Assembly: GCA_022712815.1 (NCBI GenBank)
Contig: JAFLJW010000450.1
Span: forward strand, 1-6,130
Direction: 5' to 3'
DNA: 6,130 bases
Source: Pseudodesulfovibrio sp.
Lineage (GTDB): Bacteria; Desulfobacterota; Desulfovibrionia; Desulfovibrionales; Desulfovibrionaceae
Shown one piece after another: positions 5,596-6,130 of this stretch. A model generated the notes under the pieces. It worked only from the letters and a program-made list of their open reading frames with translations, made no database searches and had not been told where the DNA came from. The position numbers and the translations under genes are program-made. Each line of letters opens with the position of its first letter. Position 1 is the stretch's first letter.

Positions 5596-6130
5596 TGTCA
5601 GGACCTAACGAGAGCATTCGCTCTTCAAGTCTTTTCTTTTCTTTCGCAAGAATATCCTTATCAAGTTTCTCTGTTGTCACGTCAATCGGTTCCCCAATGT
5701 ACACAGGACAACGGGTAAAGGGATAAGGCAGTGCGAAACGGTCCCATGATTTGTCAAAGATCTTCCTCTTTTCAGGAAAAACCCTGATCGGAACGATTTT
5801 GGCCTTTGCTCGTTGGGCAAGAAAGATAATCCCGTCCTTGGCCTTGTGCCTGGGGCCTTTTGGTCCATCAATGGTGAACACGGCCATGCGGTTCTCTTTT
5901 TCCATGACCCGCTTGGCTTGCAAGAGAGCTTTGACACCGCCTCTGGTGCTGGACCCGCGCACGGTTGTATGCCCCAACCTGTCGAGAACACGGGAAATGA
6001 TTTCCCCGTCTTTGCTCTGGCTGACAAAGGTCACAAAATGAGCACTGGTTATGTAGGCGACACTGGTTACGGAAAAAAGTTCTCCATGCCACAGGGACCA
6101 GATAATCGGCTGCCCACTATTATTGAGATC
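5591..6130 (-). CDS. DUF374-family (LpxL/lysophospholipid acyltransferase-like) protein, N-terminus cut by window edge
   Basis: The frame stays open from the stop at 5591-5593 to the right edge: 179 residues of a protein usually a little over 200, so roughly the first 30-50 are missing. A GTG at 6034 would fit a start, but conserved sequence continues upstream of it (PIIWSLWHGELF at fragment residues 8-19), so it is internal. Further DUF374 motifs: SQSKDGEII (37-45), RGSSTRGG (58-65), DGPKGPRHKAKDG (88-100), IVPIRV (112-117) and SWDRF...PYPF (128-138). The family belongs to the glycerolipid/lipid A acyltransferase-like clan and is thought to act at the inner membrane. Its substrate here is unknown. 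The His of WHGE lacks an acidic residue five positions on, which differs from the classic H-x4-D motif but is usual for this family as I remember it. Convergent with gcvT. Confidence 0.9.
   Translation of the reverse strand, partial: DLNNSGQPIIWSLWHGELFSVTSVAYITSAHFVTFVSQSKDGEIISRVLDRLGHTTVRGSSTRGGVKALLQAKRVMEKENRMAVFTIDGPKGPRHKAKDGIIFLAQRAKAKIVPIRVFPEKRKIFDKSWDRFALPYPFTRCPVYIGEPIDVTTEKLDKDILAKEKKRLEERMLSLGPDK

Noticed and set aside
5591..6034. Complete 147-residue version of the DUF374 gene starting at GTG 6034
   Set aside because: Family-like sequence, including the WHGE segment, continues upstream in frame to the window edge, so the gene is longer and truncated by the window.

Overview
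The window reads as a chromosomal housekeeping segment from a Gram-negative bacterium, most likely a sulfate-reducing deltaproteobacterium of the Desulfovibrio type. This rests on moderate GC, the style of the proteins (a cysteine-rich DUF6485-type mini-protein, an IDI-like NUDIX protein, a DUF374 acyltransferase-like protein) and the gene mix. It is an inference from recognition, not a search result. I see no mobile element, CRISPR array, tRNA or rRNA.

Layout from left to right. (1) A leftward pair occupies 1-1440: rimI, then pgk, which runs off the left edge. The rimI stop and pgk start share an ATGA, so the two are probably translationally coupled. (2) A 94-bp divergent intergenic region separates rimI from a rightward NUDIX-fold gene (1535-2074). 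(3) A long stem-loop with T-tracts on both strands (2117-2172) ends the NUDIX gene and the convergent small cysteine-rich gene (2218-2421, leftward). (4) A 276-bp divergent intergenic region (2422-2697) carries a credible promoter in each direction, a nine-C tract and an inverted repeat around that tract. (5) A 580-residue protein that I cannot assign to any family (2698-4440) is followed after 23 bp by gcvT (4464-5549, TTG start). (6) A G8/C6 stem-loop (5554-5595) separates gcvT from a convergent DUF374-family gene that runs off the right edge.

Functionally, pgk (glycolysis/gluconeogenesis), rimI (protein N-terminal acetylation) and gcvT (glycine cleavage and one-carbon metabolism) are core genes. 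The unknown 580-residue protein probably shares an mRNA with gcvT. GcvT's partners GcvH and GcvP are not next to it on the downstream side, where transcription probably ends and a convergent gene begins. I did not find a clear new multi-gene system. The best candidates for something undescribed are the 580-residue protein and, second, the small eight-cysteine protein transcribed divergently from it.
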